Assembly (NCBI RefSeq): GCF_018918045.1
Contig: NZ_JAHLPU010000026.1
Span: forward strand, 1-64,000
Direction of reading: 5' to 3'
DNA from: Pseudoflavonifractor sp. MSJ-30
Lineage (GTDB): Bacteria; Bacillota; Clostridia; Oscillospirales; Oscillospiraceae
Length of the DNA stretch: 64,000 bases
Notes under the pieces: model-generated
Databases searched by the model: none
What the model was told of the DNA's origin: nothing
The model's input: only the letters and a program-made list of their open reading frames with translations
Shown here: piece by piece, positions 53,571 to 61,680 of the stretch
Layout: each line of letters opens with the position of its first letter
Numbering within the stretch: position 1 is the stretch's first letter
Position numbers and translations under genes: made by a program

Positions 53571-53597
53571 GGTCGGACGGAAGTCCGGCCTTTTTTT
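53571..53597 (+). terminator. expression-platform terminator of the cobalamin riboswitch
   Basis: GGTCGGAC-GGAA-GTCCGGCC followed by TTTTTTT. An upstream hairpin around GTCACC/GGTGGC (53530-53549) may be the alternative structure. Confidence 0.85.
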
Positions 53598-53638
53598 GCG
53601 CCGTATTTTGGGAACAAATTATGAAAGGATGACAAGGT

Positions 53639-55207
53639 ATGAAACATCGGAAAACATGGCTGGCGTTGCTTCTGTGCGCCGCGCTGCTGCTCTCCGGCTG
53701 CGCCGGGAAGCAGGGAGAAGACAAAGAGGAGACATCCCAAAAGGTACTGAACTTCGGCTGTCAGATGTACGATGACGGGTCCGTCAACACAGCTATGGCC
53801 ATCAGCTCCTCCTGGAACTGTATGCGCTATGGTGTCAGTGAAGCACTGTTTCGATTTGACGACAATATGAATGTGGAGCCATGGCTGGCGGAGAGCTATA
53901 CGGTCAACGACGAGCATACCCAGTGGGTCATTACCCTGAAAAAGGATATCAAATTCTCCGATGGCTGTCCCCTTACTCCCTCCAGCGTGAAGGCCTATTT
54001 TGATTACCTGAAAGAGGTGGGCCCCGGCGGCTCCGCCAAGCCCCAGAAATACCTGGAATATGAGGCGGAGGTGACTGCCGATGACGCCGCCAATACCGTT
54101 ACCATCGTGACCTCCAAACCCTACGCCAATCTGCCCGGCCAGCTGGCCTATCCGGTGATGGCGATTCTGGATGTGGAGCATACGAAGGATTTTGACAACG
54201 GCGCCATCGGTACCGGTCCCTACATGATCGATAAATTCAACGGCGTGGGTGTGGGTTACGACATGAAAGCCAACCCCAACTATCGGGAAAAAGTCCCCTA
54301 TGACAAGGTCCATATTCTCTTTATGGGCGATGCTTCCGCCAAGACCATGGCGCTGCAGAGCGGTCAGGTGGATCTGGTGGAGAACATCACCAATGTTTCG
54401 GACATCCAGAACTTCCAGCAGGACGCCAATTACACGGTGGACATTGCCTCCGGTGTACGCTGCGGCTTCAGCTGGATGAACCTGAACGGTGTCCTGGGCA
54501 ACAAGACCCTCCGTCAGGCAATTCTCATGGGCATTGACTATGATACCATCTGTTCCTCCAAGACCATTGGCGGCCTGTACACTGCCGGCTTCTCCGTTCT
54601 GCCCTCCACATTGAACTATGGCTATGACAAGCTGGTAAATCCCTATAAGTATGACCCTGAGGGGGCAAAGAAACTGCTGGACGATGCGGGCATCGTGGAC
54701 TCCGATGGCGACGGCTTCCGGGAACTGGACGGAAAGAAAATCGACCTGCGCTATGTTTCCTATGAAAACCGGATGCTCAATGATTTCTCCAATGCCCATA
54801 TGCAGTATCTGGCGGAAATCGGCATTGCCTGCACTGCGGATTTCGGCAGCTCGGACGATCAGTGGAGCAAGCTGGCGGCCGGCGAGTATGATCTCAACAA
54901 CAACAACTGGACCACAGTGGGCACCGGCGATCCCTTTGAGTATATGGCAAACTGGACCACAGAGGGTACCTACTGCGGCTACAGCAATCCCGAATACGAT
55001 GCTCTGTATGAGCAGCTCAAGGGTGAAATGGACGGAGAAAAACGGGCAGACCTGATCCGTCAGATGCAGCAGATCGTCATTGACGATGCGCTGGTCATTG
55101 TGGACGGCTACTACAATTCCTCCATGATCTACTCCAAGAACGTAGGTTACGCCCACATCCATACGGCGGACTACTACTGGCTGACCACGGAGATCGTACC
55201 TGCGTAA
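53639..55207 (+). CDS. Dpp/Nik-type ABC transporter substrate-binding lipoprotein
   Basis: 522 residues. Lipoprotein signal with lipobox LLSGC (Cys near 21). Family 5 solute-binding features: YGVSEALFRFDDNMNVEPWLAESYTVND, WVITLKKDIKFSDGCPLTPSSVKAYFDYL, GTGPYMIDKF, GYSNPEYDALYEQLKGEMD. Overall style is that of nickel/dipeptide binding proteins (NikA/DppA/CntA group) rather than BtuF, the usual B12 binding protein, which belongs to another family. Control by a cobalamin riboswitch suggests the ligand is cobalt, a cobalt chelate, a corrinoid precursor or something used with B12 enzymes (inference). Confidence 0.9.
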   Translation: MKHRKTWLALLLCAALLLSGCAGKQGEDKEETSQKVLNFGCQMYDDGSVNTAMAISSSWNCMRYGVSEALFRFDDNMNVEPWLAESYTVNDEHTQWVITLKKDIKFSDGCPLTPSSVKAYFDYLKEVGPGGSAKPQKYLEYEAEVTADDAANTVTIVTSKPYANLPGQLAYPVMAILDVEHTKDFDNGAIGTGPYMIDKFNGVGVGYDMKANPNYREKVPYDKVHILFMGDASAKTMALQSGQVDLVENITNVSDIQNFQQDANYTVDIASGVRCGFSWMNLNGVLGNKTLRQAILMGIDYDTICSSKTIGGLYTAGFSVLPSTLNYGYDKLVNPYKYDPEGAKKLLDDAGIVDSDGDGFRELDGKKIDLRYVSYENRMLNDFSNAHMQYLAEIGIACTADFGSSDDQWSKLAAGEYDLNNNNWTTVGTGDPFEYMANWTTEGTYCGYSNPEYDALYEQLKGEMDGEKRADLIRQMQQIVIDDALVIVDGYYNSSMIYSKNVGYAHIHTADYYWLTTEIVPA

Positions 55208-55223
55208 AGAAAACCAGTTCTCG

Positions 55224-55251
55224 CACAGCCGGGGCTTCGGTCTCGGCTGTG
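55224..55251 (+). other. hairpin between binding-protein and permease genes
   Basis: CACAGCCG pairs with CGGCTGTG around a 12-nt loop, no T tract. Similar in position to hairpins after the other two binding-protein genes in this window. Confidence 0.6.
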
Positions 55252-55285
55252 TATGTAGTGTATGTAAAAGAGAGGAGAATCGGCC

Positions 55286-56233
55286 TTGAAGAAGAAGAAA
55301 CTGGCTCTTCGGCTGGCACAGATTCTGGTGGTGCTGGTGGGCATCAGCTTTGTGACCTTTTTGCTGACCTACCTGTCCCCGGGAGACCCCGTGCGCAATA
55401 TGTACACTGCCGCGGGGATCATGCCCACGGAGGAACTGGTGGCGGAGACCAGAGAAGAACTGGGCCTCAACGATCCGCTGCCGACCCAGTATCTCCGCTG
55501 GCTGCGGAACTGTCTGCGGGGGGACTTTGGAAAATCCTATACGCTGAACAAGCCGGTGACAGAGCTGCTTCTGGGACGGCTTTGGCCCACGGTGAAGCTG
55601 ACCCTGCTTTCCATGGGGCTGATGCTGCTTATGGCGGTGCCTCTTGGCATGCTGTCCGCGGTTTATAAGGACCGGTGGATCGATTATCTGGTACGGGGGC
55701 TGACCTTTATAGGCTGTGCCATGCCGAATTTCTGGGTGGGCCTGCTGCTGATGCTGGCGTTCTGCGTTCATATAAATGCCTTTCCCGTCATCAGTTCTGC
55801 CGGGGATCTGCGCAGTATTTTTCTGCCCGCCCTGACGCTGGCCCTGGCCATGTCCTCTAAATATACCAGACAGGTCCGCACGGCGGTTCTGGAAGAACTG
55901 AATCAGGACTATGTGGTGGGGGCAAGAGCCAGAGGGGTTCGGGAATCCGTGATTCTGTGGCGGAACGTGTTCCCCAATGCGCTGCTGCCCCTCATTACCA
56001 TGTTTGGACTGTCCGTAGGCAGTCTGCTGGGTGGTACCAGTGTGGTAGAAGTCATTTTTTCTTATCCCGGACTGGGAAATCTGGCGGTTTCGGCCATCAC
56101 TTCCAGCGACTATAATCTGATTCAGGGGTACGTCCTCTGGCTGGCACTGATTTACATGGTCATCAATCTTCTGGTAGACGCCTCCTATGGGGCCGTAGAC
56201 CCCAGAATGCGGGCAAAGGAGCAGATACGATGA
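55286..56233 (+). CDS. Dpp/Nik-type ABC transporter permease 1
   Basis: 315 residues from TTG 55286 (GAGGAG eight bases upstream). NikB/DppB pattern: N-terminal helix LAQILVVLVGISFVTFLLTYLSPGDPV, long first extracellular loop with LGLNDPLPTQYLRWLRNCLRGDFGKSY, and EAA loop DYVVGARARGVRESVILWRNVFPNALLPL. It forms half of the membrane pore. End overlaps the second permease start (ATGA). Confidence 0.93.
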   Translation: MKKKKLALRLAQILVVLVGISFVTFLLTYLSPGDPVRNMYTAAGIMPTEELVAETREELGLNDPLPTQYLRWLRNCLRGDFGKSYTLNKPVTELLLGRLWPTVKLTLLSMGLMLLMAVPLGMLSAVYKDRWIDYLVRGLTFIGCAMPNFWVGLLLMLAFCVHINAFPVISSAGDLRSIFLPALTLALAMSSKYTRQVRTAVLEELNQDYVVGARARGVRESVILWRNVFPNALLPLITMFGLSVGSLLGGTSVVEVIFSYPGLGNLAVSAITSSDYNLIQGYVLWLALIYMVINLLVDASYGAVDPRMRAKEQIR

Positions 56234-57057
56234 AAAAGAAAAATTTCTTCCTTGCCCATAAGCAGTTTACGTTTTTCCTGATTCTGGCACTGCTGATCAT
56301 TCTGGGAGCGGTATTTGCCCCGGTGGTGACCGGCGGCGCAGACCCGCTGAAGGGTTCTCTGACGGAGGCTCTGGAGGCACCCAGCCGGGCGCACATTTTT
56401 GGCACCGACAAAATGGGCCGGGATATTTTTACCCGGGTTATTTACGGAGCAAGGGCTTCTCTCAGCGCGACCTTTGGCGTGGTCGCACTGATTTTTCTGG
56501 TTGGCACAGCGGCAGGCGTGACGGCAGGATATTTTGGCGGCTGGGTCGATGGGGTGATTATGCGCGTTGCGGATATGATGCTGGCCTTTCCCGGCCTGGT
56601 GCTGGCGCTGGCTGTTGCCGGAATTATGGGGGCCAGCAGCCGGAACGCAATCATCGCCATTGTTCTGGTCAACTGGACCAAGTACGCCAGGCTTTCCAGA
56701 AGCCTTGTATTGAAGATCCGGGACCGGGATTATGTGTCGGCGGCCATTGTGACCGGCTCCAAAACAAAGCATATGCTTTTTTCTTATATGCTTCCCAATG
56801 CCCTGCCCACGCTGATCATTACGGCAACGACAGATATTGGCGGCATGATGCTGGAATTGGCGGCACTGTCGTTTCTGGGCTTCGGTACCAGACCCCCCGC
56901 GCCGGAATGGGGCTATATGCTGAACGAAGGCCGCGCCTGTATGCAGTCCGCACCATGGATGATGATTTTTCCGGGATTGGCCATTTTTCTGGTCGTTGTG
57001 GTTTTTAACATGCTGGGAGATTCCGTGCGGGATATTCTTGACCCCAAGGAGGCGTAG
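56230..57057 (+). CDS. Dpp/Nik-type ABC transporter permease 2
   Basis: 275 residues. NikC/DppC pattern: an N-terminal helix (TFFLILALLIILGAVFAPVV), then FGTDKMGRDIFTRVIYGARASL, five further helices, and EAA loop DYVSAAIVTGSKTKHMLFSYMLPNALPTL. Normal length, in contrast to the enlarged OppC of the other system. Translationally coupled to permease 1. Confidence 0.93.
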   Translation: MKKKNFFLAHKQFTFFLILALLIILGAVFAPVVTGGADPLKGSLTEALEAPSRAHIFGTDKMGRDIFTRVIYGARASLSATFGVVALIFLVGTAAGVTAGYFGGWVDGVIMRVADMMLAFPGLVLALAVAGIMGASSRNAIIAIVLVNWTKYARLSRSLVLKIRDRDYVSAAIVTGSKTKHMLFSYMLPNALPTLIITATTDIGGMMLELAALSFLGFGTRPPAPEWGYMLNEGRACMQSAPWMMIFPGLAIFLVVVVFNMLGDSVRDILDPKEA

Positions 57058-57061
57058 AAAA

Positions 57062-57844
57062 ATGCTGGAACTGGACCATGTTTCCATAGCCTATGGGGAA
57101 ACACAGGCTGTGGAGAATTTTTCTTTGCATATGGAACCCGGTGAGATTGTCAGTCTGGTGGGCGAGAGCGGCAGCGGGAAAACCAGCGTGATCCGTGGGA
57201 TTCTGGGCCTGCTGCCGGGAGGCGGTGCTGTTACCCAGGGGGAAATTGTATTTGACGGAAAGGATCTTCTGGATATTCCCCCGGAGCAGTGGCGCGCCAT
57301 CCGGGGGCGGGAAATTTCCATGATTTTTCAGGGCAGCGGGGCCATGATGAATCCTACCCGCAAAATCGGCACCGTTTTTGCGGAGTATCTGCGAACCCAT
57401 GAAAAACTGACAAAAAAAGAAGCCTGGGAAAAAGGAACCCAAATGCTTGCCAGAATGCGACTGCCAAGCCCTGAAAATATCATGCGCTCCTATCCCTTTC
57501 AGCTTTCCGGCGGTATGCAGCAGCGGGTGGGCATTGCCATGGCCATGAGCTATGAGCCGAAGCTGCTGTTGGCGGATGAACCCACCTCTGCGCTGGATGT
57601 GACGACCCAGGCCCAGATCGTCGGGGAGATGGCCAGACTGCGCCGGGATTATGGAACGGCAATTCTGCTGGTCACCCATAATCTGGGCGTTGCCGCCTAT
57701 TTGTCAGACCGTATTCTGGTGATGCGTCAGGGGCGCATTGAGGAGGCGGGGGACCGGGACTCCATTCTTAAATCTTCCACCAATGCCTATACAAGGAGTC
57801 TGCTGGAATCCGTTCCGACGATGGGAGGTGTGCGCTATGTCTGA
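57062..57844 (+). CDS. Dpp/Nik-type ABC transporter ATPase 1 (NikD-like)
   Basis: 260 residues from ATG 57062, AGGAGG upstream overlapping the preceding stop region; a longer frame starting inside the permease is rejected. Walker A GESGSGKTS, Q-loop MIFQGSGAMMNPTRKIG, signature LSGGMQQR, Walker [12 protein letters not shown], switch VTHNLG. The C-terminus ends soon after NAYTRSLLESVP, without the longer tail of DppD, as in NikD. Confidence 0.93.
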   Translation: MLELDHVSIAYGETQAVENFSLHMEPGEIVSLVGESGSGKTSVIRGILGLLPGGGAVTQGEIVFDGKDLLDIPPEQWRAIRGREISMIFQGSGAMMNPTRKIGTVFAEYLRTHEKLTKKEAWEKGTQMLARMRLPSPENIMRSYPFQLSGGMQQRVGIAMAMSYEPKLLLADEPTSALDVTTQAQIVGEMARLRRDYGTAILLVTHNLGVAAYLSDRILVMRQGRIEEAGDRDSILKSSTNAYTRSLLESVPTMGGVRYV

Positions 57845-58802
57845 ACCGGAAGTGATCATGGAGGCCCTGCATGTTTGCAAAAGCTATCCCGCTTCTGACG
57901 GCCGATGGCTGCGGGCAAATGAGGATGTGTCACTGCAGCTGGTAAAGGGAAAAACGCTGGGCCTTGTAGGAGAATCCGGCTGCGGCAAAAGCACATTTAT
58001 GCGATTTTTGGTAGCGCTGGACCAGCCGGACAGCGGGAAGATTCTGTACCGGGGTCAGGATATTACAGCCCTTCGGGGAGAGACGCTGCGGCAGACACGG
58101 CGGCACATTCAGATGGTTTTTCAGGATCCCGGCGCATCCTTCAATCCCAAAATGAAAGTGCGGGATATTGTCTGTGAGCCTTTGCTGAATTTTGGCCTGA
58201 TCACCCCAAAAGAAAAGGCAGCGGTATGCCGCAGCCTTCTGGAAATGGTGGAGTTGCCCGGAGACTTTGCAGACCGTTATCCCCACAGCATGAGCGGCGG
58301 TCAGCGGCAGCGGGTAGCAATTGCCCGGGCGTTGGCCCTCCAGCCTGAAATCCTGATTTTGGATGAGGCAACGGCGGCACTGGATGTATCCGTACAGAAA
58401 AATATAATCGAACTGATCGTTAAACTTCAGAGAGAGCGGGGCCTTACCATAGGCTTTATCTGCCATGACATTGCTTTGGTGCAGAGCGTGGCCCATCAGG
58501 TGGCGGTCATGTATCTGGGCAGGGTGGTAGAGGTTTTACCCGGGGAGAATTTGCGCAGTGAGGCACGGCACCCCTATACCCGTGCGCTCATCGATGCGGT
58601 TCTGGACCTGGATACGGACCCGAGAAAGCCTGTAACGGTTATTGACTCGGAGCCGCCCAGCCCTCTGGATATTCCGGCGGGCTGCCCTTTCCGGGACCGC
58701 TGCGGCCAATGCTTTGAAAAGTGCGCCAGAGAAAAACCGGAGATGCGCTGGCTGTCCAAAGAACACGGCGTGGCCTGTCATCTGGTTTCTGAGGAAGGGT
58801 AG
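57837..58802 (+). CDS. Dpp/Nik-type ABC transporter ATPase 2 (NikE/DppF-like)
   Basis: 321 residues from ATG 57837, 8-nt overlap with the preceding gene, GGAGG eight bases upstream. Walker A GESGCGKST, Q-loop MVFQDPGASFNP, signature MSGGQRQR, Walker B LILDEATAALD (Ala where most DppF have Ser/Thr-Ser), switch ICHDIA. The C-terminal tail carries the CPFRDRCGQCFEKC cysteine set, which in DppD/OppD homologues binds an Fe-S cluster. Confidence 0.92.
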   Translation: MSEPEVIMEALHVCKSYPASDGRWLRANEDVSLQLVKGKTLGLVGESGCGKSTFMRFLVALDQPDSGKILYRGQDITALRGETLRQTRRHIQMVFQDPGASFNPKMKVRDIVCEPLLNFGLITPKEKAAVCRSLLEMVELPGDFADRYPHSMSGGQRQRVAIARALALQPEILILDEATAALDVSVQKNIIELIVKLQRERGLTIGFICHDIALVQSVAHQVAVMYLGRVVEVLPGENLRSEARHPYTRALIDAVLDLDTDPRKPVTVIDSEPPSPLDIPAGCPFRDRCGQCFEKCAREKPEMRWLSKEHGVACHLVSEEG

Positions 58803-58808
58803 GATGCC

Positions 58809-60152
58809 GTGAAAAAAAACGGAAGTCTGATTTCCGGCCCCATCGGTTCCGCGCTGCTGGCCTTTGCGGTGCCGCTGATGCTCAGCAGTCTGGTGCAGCA
58901 GCTGTATGTGACGGCGGATGCGGTGATCGTTGGGCGCATTGCCGGCAAGACCGCACTGGCGGCCATTGATTCCGTGCATACGCTCTTTCGGTTTCCCATC
59001 AATTTTATGAACGGTCTTGCCGCCGGGGCGACCATCCTGATTTCCCGGCACTTCGGTGCGGAGAACCGGGACGGATTGCGCTCGTGTATGCTCTCAGCGG
59101 TCGCCTTGGCAGTGGCACTGGGAATCCTGTGCGCAGTGGGAGGGGTTCTGCTGACGCCTGTGCTTTTGCAGTTCATGCAGGTCCCGGAGGAAATCTATGC
59201 CCAGACCCTGAGCTATACGAGAATCTATTTCGGGGGCATTTGGGCCATGATCTTATACAACATGGCCTCCGGCATCCTGCGTGCCTTTGGAAACTCCAAA
59301 AGCCCCCTATACATTCTGCTGGTCAGCTCGATGATCAATATTGTGGGAGATATTCTGCTGGTGGGCGCACTGGGGATGGGAACCGCGGGTGCGGCAATCG
59401 CAACGGTTTTCGCCCAGATGGTCAGCGCGGCCATGGCACTGTGGATGGCAGGGAAAAACCTGCCGCAAAGGCTCGGCGTCCGGCGGCTCCGGCGGTGGCT
59501 GGAACACCTGTGGGCCATGGTACGGACCGGCATTCCGCTGGCGCTGCAATCGGTGCTGTTTCCGGTGGCCAACTCCATTGTGCAGGCAGCGGTGAATACG
59601 ATGGGAACAGATACCATTGCGGCCTGGGGCATCTGCGACAAGCTGGACATGCTGATCTGGCTCCTGGCAGACGCCATGGGACCGGCACTGACGACCTACA
59701 CCGCCCAGAACATGGGGGCGGGACGTTGGGACAGGGTCTGTAAAGGCAACCGGATCGGTGCGGCCATGTCCGTGGCCGCGGTGGGTATGGTAAGCCTTGC
59801 TCTATATTTCCTGACTGGCCCATTGGGCGGCCTGTTTGTTCCCGTGCAGGATGCGGCGGCAGTGGTACCCCAGGCGGCTGCATTCATGCGGCGAATGGCT
59901 CCATTTTTCCTGTTTTATGCCTTGGCGGAGAGTTTTTCCGGCGCATGCTGCGGAACAGGCGATACGGTAAGGCCCATGATTCTGACGCTTTTGTCCATCT
60001 GTCTTCTGCGGGTACTGGGAATTCTGCTGCTGCTTCCCAGACAGCATACCATGGAATGTATCATCGATATCTATATCGCCTCCTGGATCGCAGCGGGCAT
60101 CGGGTTCCTGAGCCTGTGGCAGTGGGAGAAAAAAAGAGTTCAAAAGGCGTAA
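58809..60152 (+). CDS. MATE family efflux transporter
   Basis: 447 residues with 12 membrane helices in two homologous halves. N-terminal half: PLMLSSLVQQLYVTADAVIVGRIAGKTALAAI; second half: GIPLALQSVLFPVANSIVQAAVNTMGTDTIAAWGI. These match the NorM/DinF-type clostridial branch. Begins with GTG 6 nt after the ATPase stop, so it belongs to the same B12-controlled transcript. Its placement suggests export of something linked to the imported substrate, for example a carrier molecule released after uptake (inference). Confidence 0.92.
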   Translation: MKKNGSLISGPIGSALLAFAVPLMLSSLVQQLYVTADAVIVGRIAGKTALAAIDSVHTLFRFPINFMNGLAAGATILISRHFGAENRDGLRSCMLSAVALAVALGILCAVGGVLLTPVLLQFMQVPEEIYAQTLSYTRIYFGGIWAMILYNMASGILRAFGNSKSPLYILLVSSMINIVGDILLVGALGMGTAGAAIATVFAQMVSAAMALWMAGKNLPQRLGVRRLRRWLEHLWAMVRTGIPLALQSVLFPVANSIVQAAVNTMGTDTIAAWGICDKLDMLIWLLADAMGPALTTYTAQNMGAGRWDRVCKGNRIGAAMSVAAVGMVSLALYFLTGPLGGLFVPVQDAAAVVPQAAAFMRRMAPFFLFYALAESFSGACCGTGDTVRPMILTLLSICLLRVLGILLLLPRQHTMECIIDIYIASWIAAGIGFLSLWQWEKKRVQKA

Positions 60153-60248
60153 ATAAGCTGCCATGAAACAAAAAACGGCGGGCGTATTGCTGCCCTTGCC
60201 AACAAAAATCTGTTTCATCACAGCACAATGCAATCATTTGCAAAGCGT

Positions 60249-60277
60249 TTGACAAATGGGTTTTCCTGGGGTAAAAT
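60249..60277 (+). promoter_or_regulatory. promoter of the coiled-coil membrane protein gene
   Basis: TTGACA (60249-60254), 17-bp spacer, TAAAAT (60272-60277). Confidence 0.75.
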
Positions 60278-60320
60278 GAGGAAAAACGCCGGGATAGGCG
60301 CATCTCAAGGAGGCTCTGTC

Positions 60321-60767
60321 ATGGAAGAACAGAAGACAAATGAAAATCAGCTCCTGCTGCTGGCAAAAATTCAAACGGCACTGCTGGGGGCCGTGCTGGC
60401 CCTGCTGCTGATCGGCGGCATTTTTGCGGGCGTGCAGTTGAACCGGGCCATGCAGATCTTCAAGGGCGTGGACACAGAACAGCTCAACGGTCTGATTCTC
60501 TCTCTGCAGAACACCGCTGCGGATTTGGAGAATCTGGATATGGATTCCGTTGCAAAAACTGTGGAGGCTCTGCAGAGCGCCGCCAAAAATCTGGCCGATG
60601 TAGATATGGACGCCGTAAACGACGGCATCCTGGCACTGTCCGACGCCGCGGAAAATCTACAGGGGCTGGATATCGAGAAGCTCAACGATCTCATCACATC
60701 CCTGGAAAAAACCGCCGCACAGATGGAAAAGACCTCCGCGGCCTTCGGAAAACTCTTCGGAAAATAA
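60321..60767 (+). CDS. single-pass membrane protein with amphipathic repeats
   Basis: 148 residues from ATG 60321 (AAGGAGG upstream); a longer frame from 60228 would start inside the promoter. A transmembrane helix (ALLGAVLALLLIGGIFAGVQL, about 20-40) is followed by three tandem helical repeats of about 22 residues with the core LxxLDxDxVxxxVxALxxAAxNL (roughly 60-125). I do not recognise a family. The repeats resemble helices that lie along a membrane or form a coiled coil. Stand-alone gene. Confidence 0.75.
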   Translation: MEEQKTNENQLLLLAKIQTALLGAVLALLLIGGIFAGVQLNRAMQIFKGVDTEQLNGLILSLQNTAADLENLDMDSVAKTVEALQSAAKNLADVDMDAVNDGILALSDAAENLQGLDIEKLNDLITSLEKTAAQMEKTSAAFGKLFGK

Positions 60768-60770
60768 AGC

Positions 60771-60800
60771 ATCGGCACCCGATGGGGTGCCGATATTTTT
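60771..60800. terminator. terminator between the coiled-coil gene and the TetR gene
   Basis: ATCGGCACCC pairs with GGGTGCCGAT, GATG loop, then ATTTTT on the plus strand; it lies between convergent genes. Confidence 0.85.
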
Positions 60801-61539
60801 ATGCTTCTTCTTTGGCGTCAGGGGCAGACAGGGTAAACTGATATTCCATTTCCAGCATCCGGAAAAGCTGCCGCATCACCTCATTGGCAATGGAGCGAAT
60901 ATCCAGGCTGTTAATGGTCTGAATTGCGGCATCGATTTTGTCCTCGGGAACCTCAAAAATATTCAGTGTTGTCCGCAGGAATCGGTTCAGCTTCCGCTCC
61001 AGCGTGAAATACACGTCACAGGGACGGGCCATATACGCCCGCATGATGCCCGCCGTGCCAATCTCAATCTCATAGAATCCGCTGCCATCGGTATCAGGCA
61101 GGTAAGACCCAAATATCTTCTGCAGTTCCGGCGCGGTCTTTTGATGGACCAACGCCACCAGATTCGGCTGGGTATAGACCTCTACATATACCTCCCGCAG
61201 GACTTCGTTCAATTCCGCCAGAGTCAGCTGTATGCTGGTCTCCACAGCGTACAAAAGCACGGGGTCAGGATTCTCCCCAACGATTTTTCCCGCAACATTA
61301 AACTGGTTTCCGAACATGAACTGGGTCAGATCCGCCAGCACGTCACTCTTGCTTTTGTAAAGGTGGTAGAAAGTACCCGCACTGACATCTGCCTCCTCAA
61401 AAATCTGCTTGGGAGGCGTGTTGCTGAAGCCCTGCTCCAAAAAAGTCGGACACAGGTTGACAGAATTCGCTTTTCTGTAGCCTGCCGATCGTAACGTGTT
61501 CTGATGGGATCGCCCTCTTTCTTTTCTATTAGAATCCAT
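60799..61539 (-). CDS. TetR/AcrR family regulator with disrupted N-terminal frame
   Basis: The open frame from ATG 61539 gives 246 residues. From about residue 33 it is a good TetR protein (LEQGFSNTPPKQIFEEADVSAGTFYHLYKSKSDVLADL). The first 32 residues are not. The missing first helix is encoded in another frame: RYDRQATEKRILSTCVRLF, which joins LEQGFSNT at a run of six T (minus strand) near 61438-61445. A seventh T would restore the classic LFLEQGF sequence. In that other frame no ATG/GTG/TTG follows the ribosome-like site AGAGGG; the codon seven bases later is ATC. So either two compensating indels altered helix 1, or the gene is inactive, or the assembly lacks one base. The C-terminal ligand domain looks intact. 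Confidence 0.7.
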   Translation of the reverse strand: MDSNRKERGRSHQNTLRSAGYRKANSVNLCPTFLEQGFSNTPPKQIFEEADVSAGTFYHLYKSKSDVLADLTQFMFGNQFNVAGKIVGENPDPVLLYAVETSIQLTLAELNEVLREVYVEVYTQPNLVALVHQKTAPELQKIFGSYLPDTDGSGFYEIEIGTAGIMRAYMARPCDVYFTLERKLNRFLRTTLNIFEVPEDKIDAAIQTINSLDIRSIANEVMRQLFRMLEMEYQFTLSAPDAKEEA

Positions 61540-61585
61540 TCTAATGTTCTGGATTTATCATACTCTTTTATCATCCAAATGTCAA
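61528..61585 (-). promoter_or_regulatory. TetR gene promoter and operator
   Basis: Minus strand TTGACA (61585-61580), 17-bp spacer, TATGAT (61562-61557). Downstream lies the perfect palindrome ATTAGAAT-GG-ATTCTAAT (61528-61545), which contains the ATG of the annotated frame in its centre. A start codon inside the operator, only about 10 nt after the transcription start and without a ribosome site, is doubtful. Confidence 0.72.
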
Positions 61586-61627
61586 GACATGGGAAAAATT
61601 TTTCTTTTTCTCCAAAAATTGTGCATC

Positions 61628-61666
61628 AAAAAAAGCAAACCGGAATCGCACTTGGTTCCGGTTTGC
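61628..61666 (-). terminator. terminator after the hydroxy-acid dehydrogenase gene
   Basis: Minus strand GCAAACCGGAA pairs with TTCCGGTTTGC, followed by TTTTTTT. It separates this gene from the TetR gene. Confidence 0.9.
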
Positions 61667-61680
61667 CTGTATTTCCTCTG

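Noticed and set aside
53639-55207. Assigning the B12-controlled binding protein as BtuF
   Set aside because: It belongs to the family 5 peptide/nickel type (over 500 residues, DppA-like motifs); BtuF is a much shorter protein of a different class.
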